A stretch of 6,001 nucleotides of DNA, taken from positions 1 to 6,001 of the forward strand of contig JBFLYA010000225.1 of assembly GCA_040757115.1 (NCBI GenBank), in the 5' to 3' direction. This stretch comes from a bacterium (GTDB lineage: Bacteria > UBA9089 > CG2-30-40-21 > SBAY01). Shown in pieces: positions 5,329-6,001 of the stretch (within the stretch, counting starts at the first letter, position 1; every line of letters starts with the position of its first letter). The notes beneath the pieces are model-generated. The model was not told the DNA's origin, made no database searches, and saw nothing but the letters and a program-made list of their open reading frames with translations. Both the position numbers and the translations under genes were made by a program.

Positions 5329-6001
5329 TTTTATTTCCTTTTGAAGATAGGATGGAATTAAGTATTTCAGTGAGATTTAAACCAAGTCTTTCATAAGAGA
5401 ATTTAGCTATTTCTGCAGAAATGCCTTCAAATTTTAAACACTTTTCTTTATATTTATTATACAGTTCAATTATTGCTTTTTTAATCTCTTGAGGGTTATC
5501 CGGTTCTATTACCGCGCCAGTATTTGTTTTTCTAATTATTTCTGCGGCGACTCCAGTTGAAGGAACAAGTGCCAGAATTGGTTTTTTTGCTGCCAGATAT
5601 TCAAATATCTTACCGGTCACAATATAATCTGTCATATTACCTTGCTTCTGAATAAATAAAAGAAGGACATCTGAAGAGCTCATATACCGTATCGCCTCAT
5701 TATGAGGTAGCCAATTAATTATTTTTAAGATTTTATCCCATTTAAAGCCGTTCACAAGTGTTTTATATTCTTCTTCCAATATCTCTCCTAAAAAAATTAC
5801 ACTTATCTCTTTTTCTATCCCTTGATTTTCTTCAATTAACTCTGTCAGTGCCTTCAAAAAGTACTCTGGTGTTCTCCCTCGATAAAAACTGCCTATATAA
5901 CTCATTGTGAATTTTTCCGATAATCTTTCTAATGTTATCCCTTTAAAGTCATCCGGGTCAAATCCATTAGTAATGGTGATAAATTTCTCCTTTTCTATAT
6001 T
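5318..6001 (-). CDS. GT-B glycosyltransferase (group 1/GT4-like), partial: C-terminal domain only
   Basis: The frame is open to the right window edge: 227 codons are visible and the N-terminal acceptor domain lies outside. An ATG at 5905 could be mistaken for the start, but the 32 codons before it continue the family pattern with ITNGFDPDDF, the linker typical of GT4 enzymes just before the C-terminal Rossmann domain. After it come SYIGSFYRGR, a VIFLGE strand and INWLPHNEAIRYMSSSDVLL. Next is GKIFEYLAAKKPILALVP, which contains the conserved Glu region binding the sugar nucleotide, then AAEIIRKTNTGAVIEPDN. Expected role: transfer of a sugar from an NDP-sugar to a growing lipid-linked glycan at the cytoplasmic face of the membrane. 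The sugar cannot be inferred. It is the most upstream gene seen; its 3' end overlaps the acyltransferase gene by 11 nt, so the operon continues off the window. Confidence 0.85.
   Translation of the reverse strand, partial: NIEKEKFITITNGFDPDDFKGITLERLSEKFTMSYIGSFYRGRTPEYFLKALTELIEENQGIEKEISVIFLGEILEEEYKTLVNGFKWDKILKIINWLPHNEAIRYMSSSDVLLLFIQKQGNMTDYIVTGKIFEYLAAKKPILALVPSTGVAAEIIRKTNTGAVIEPDNPQEIKKAIIELYNKYKEKCLKFEGISAEIAKFSYERLGLNLTEILNSILSSKGNKNGE

Noticed and set aside
5318-5905. Glycosyltransferase as a complete 195-codon gene starting at 5905
   Set aside because: The 32 codons before that ATG are open and encode the conserved ITNGFDPDDF segment, so the gene is cut by the window edge.
172-6001. 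Exosortase/PEP-CTERM-associated polysaccharide locus
   Set aside because: FemAB-like and deacetylase genes also occur in such loci, but no exosortase, PEP-CTERM protein or other marker is present in the window.

Overview
The window is AT-rich bacterial DNA. It carries one tightly packed cluster of five genes, all read on the minus strand (right to left), with products typical of cell-surface polysaccharide assembly and modification. Nothing in the sequence fixes the phylum. Low GC, an S23-type four-helix-bundle remnant and AT-rich phased repeats fit uncultured candidate-phylum bacteria, but that is only an inference.

In transcription order the genes are as follows. First is a GT-B glycosyltransferase, cut by the right window edge (5318 to beyond 6001). 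Next is a FemAB-like/GNAT acyltransferase (4273-5328), then a large NodB-like polysaccharide deacetylase (2570-4276). After a 419-bp gap come an alpha/alpha-toroid protein with QxxxGxW-type repeats (945-2150) and a formyltransferase-family protein (172-948). Every junction except one overlaps by 4 or 11 nt, so this looks like a single translationally coupled operon. A plausible theme is editing of amino sugars: one enzyme removes N-acyl groups, two can add acyl or formyl groups, and a glycosyltransferase builds the chain. Substrates cannot be read from the sequence.

The one exceptional junction is the most interesting part of the window. The gap between the deacetylase and toroid genes is explained by a 393-bp non-autonomous mobile element (2180-2572). 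It has 15-bp terminal inverted repeats (13/15 matching) and a perfect 9-bp target duplication (ATAAAAGTC). Removing the element and one duplicate on paper extends the deacetylase by six codons to a TGA that overlaps the next ATG (TGATG). That recreates the tight coupling seen elsewhere in the operon. The element carries the C-terminal part of a four-helix-bundle (23S rRNA intervening-sequence, S23) protein between internal inverted repeats, plus a possible outward promoter.

Downstream of the last gene, at the left edge (about 2-104), lies a long imperfect palindrome built from 10-bp-phased GAAAT-type units around an 8-base loop. A run of seven T on the minus strand follows it. It may be a dispersed repeat, an operon terminator, or both.
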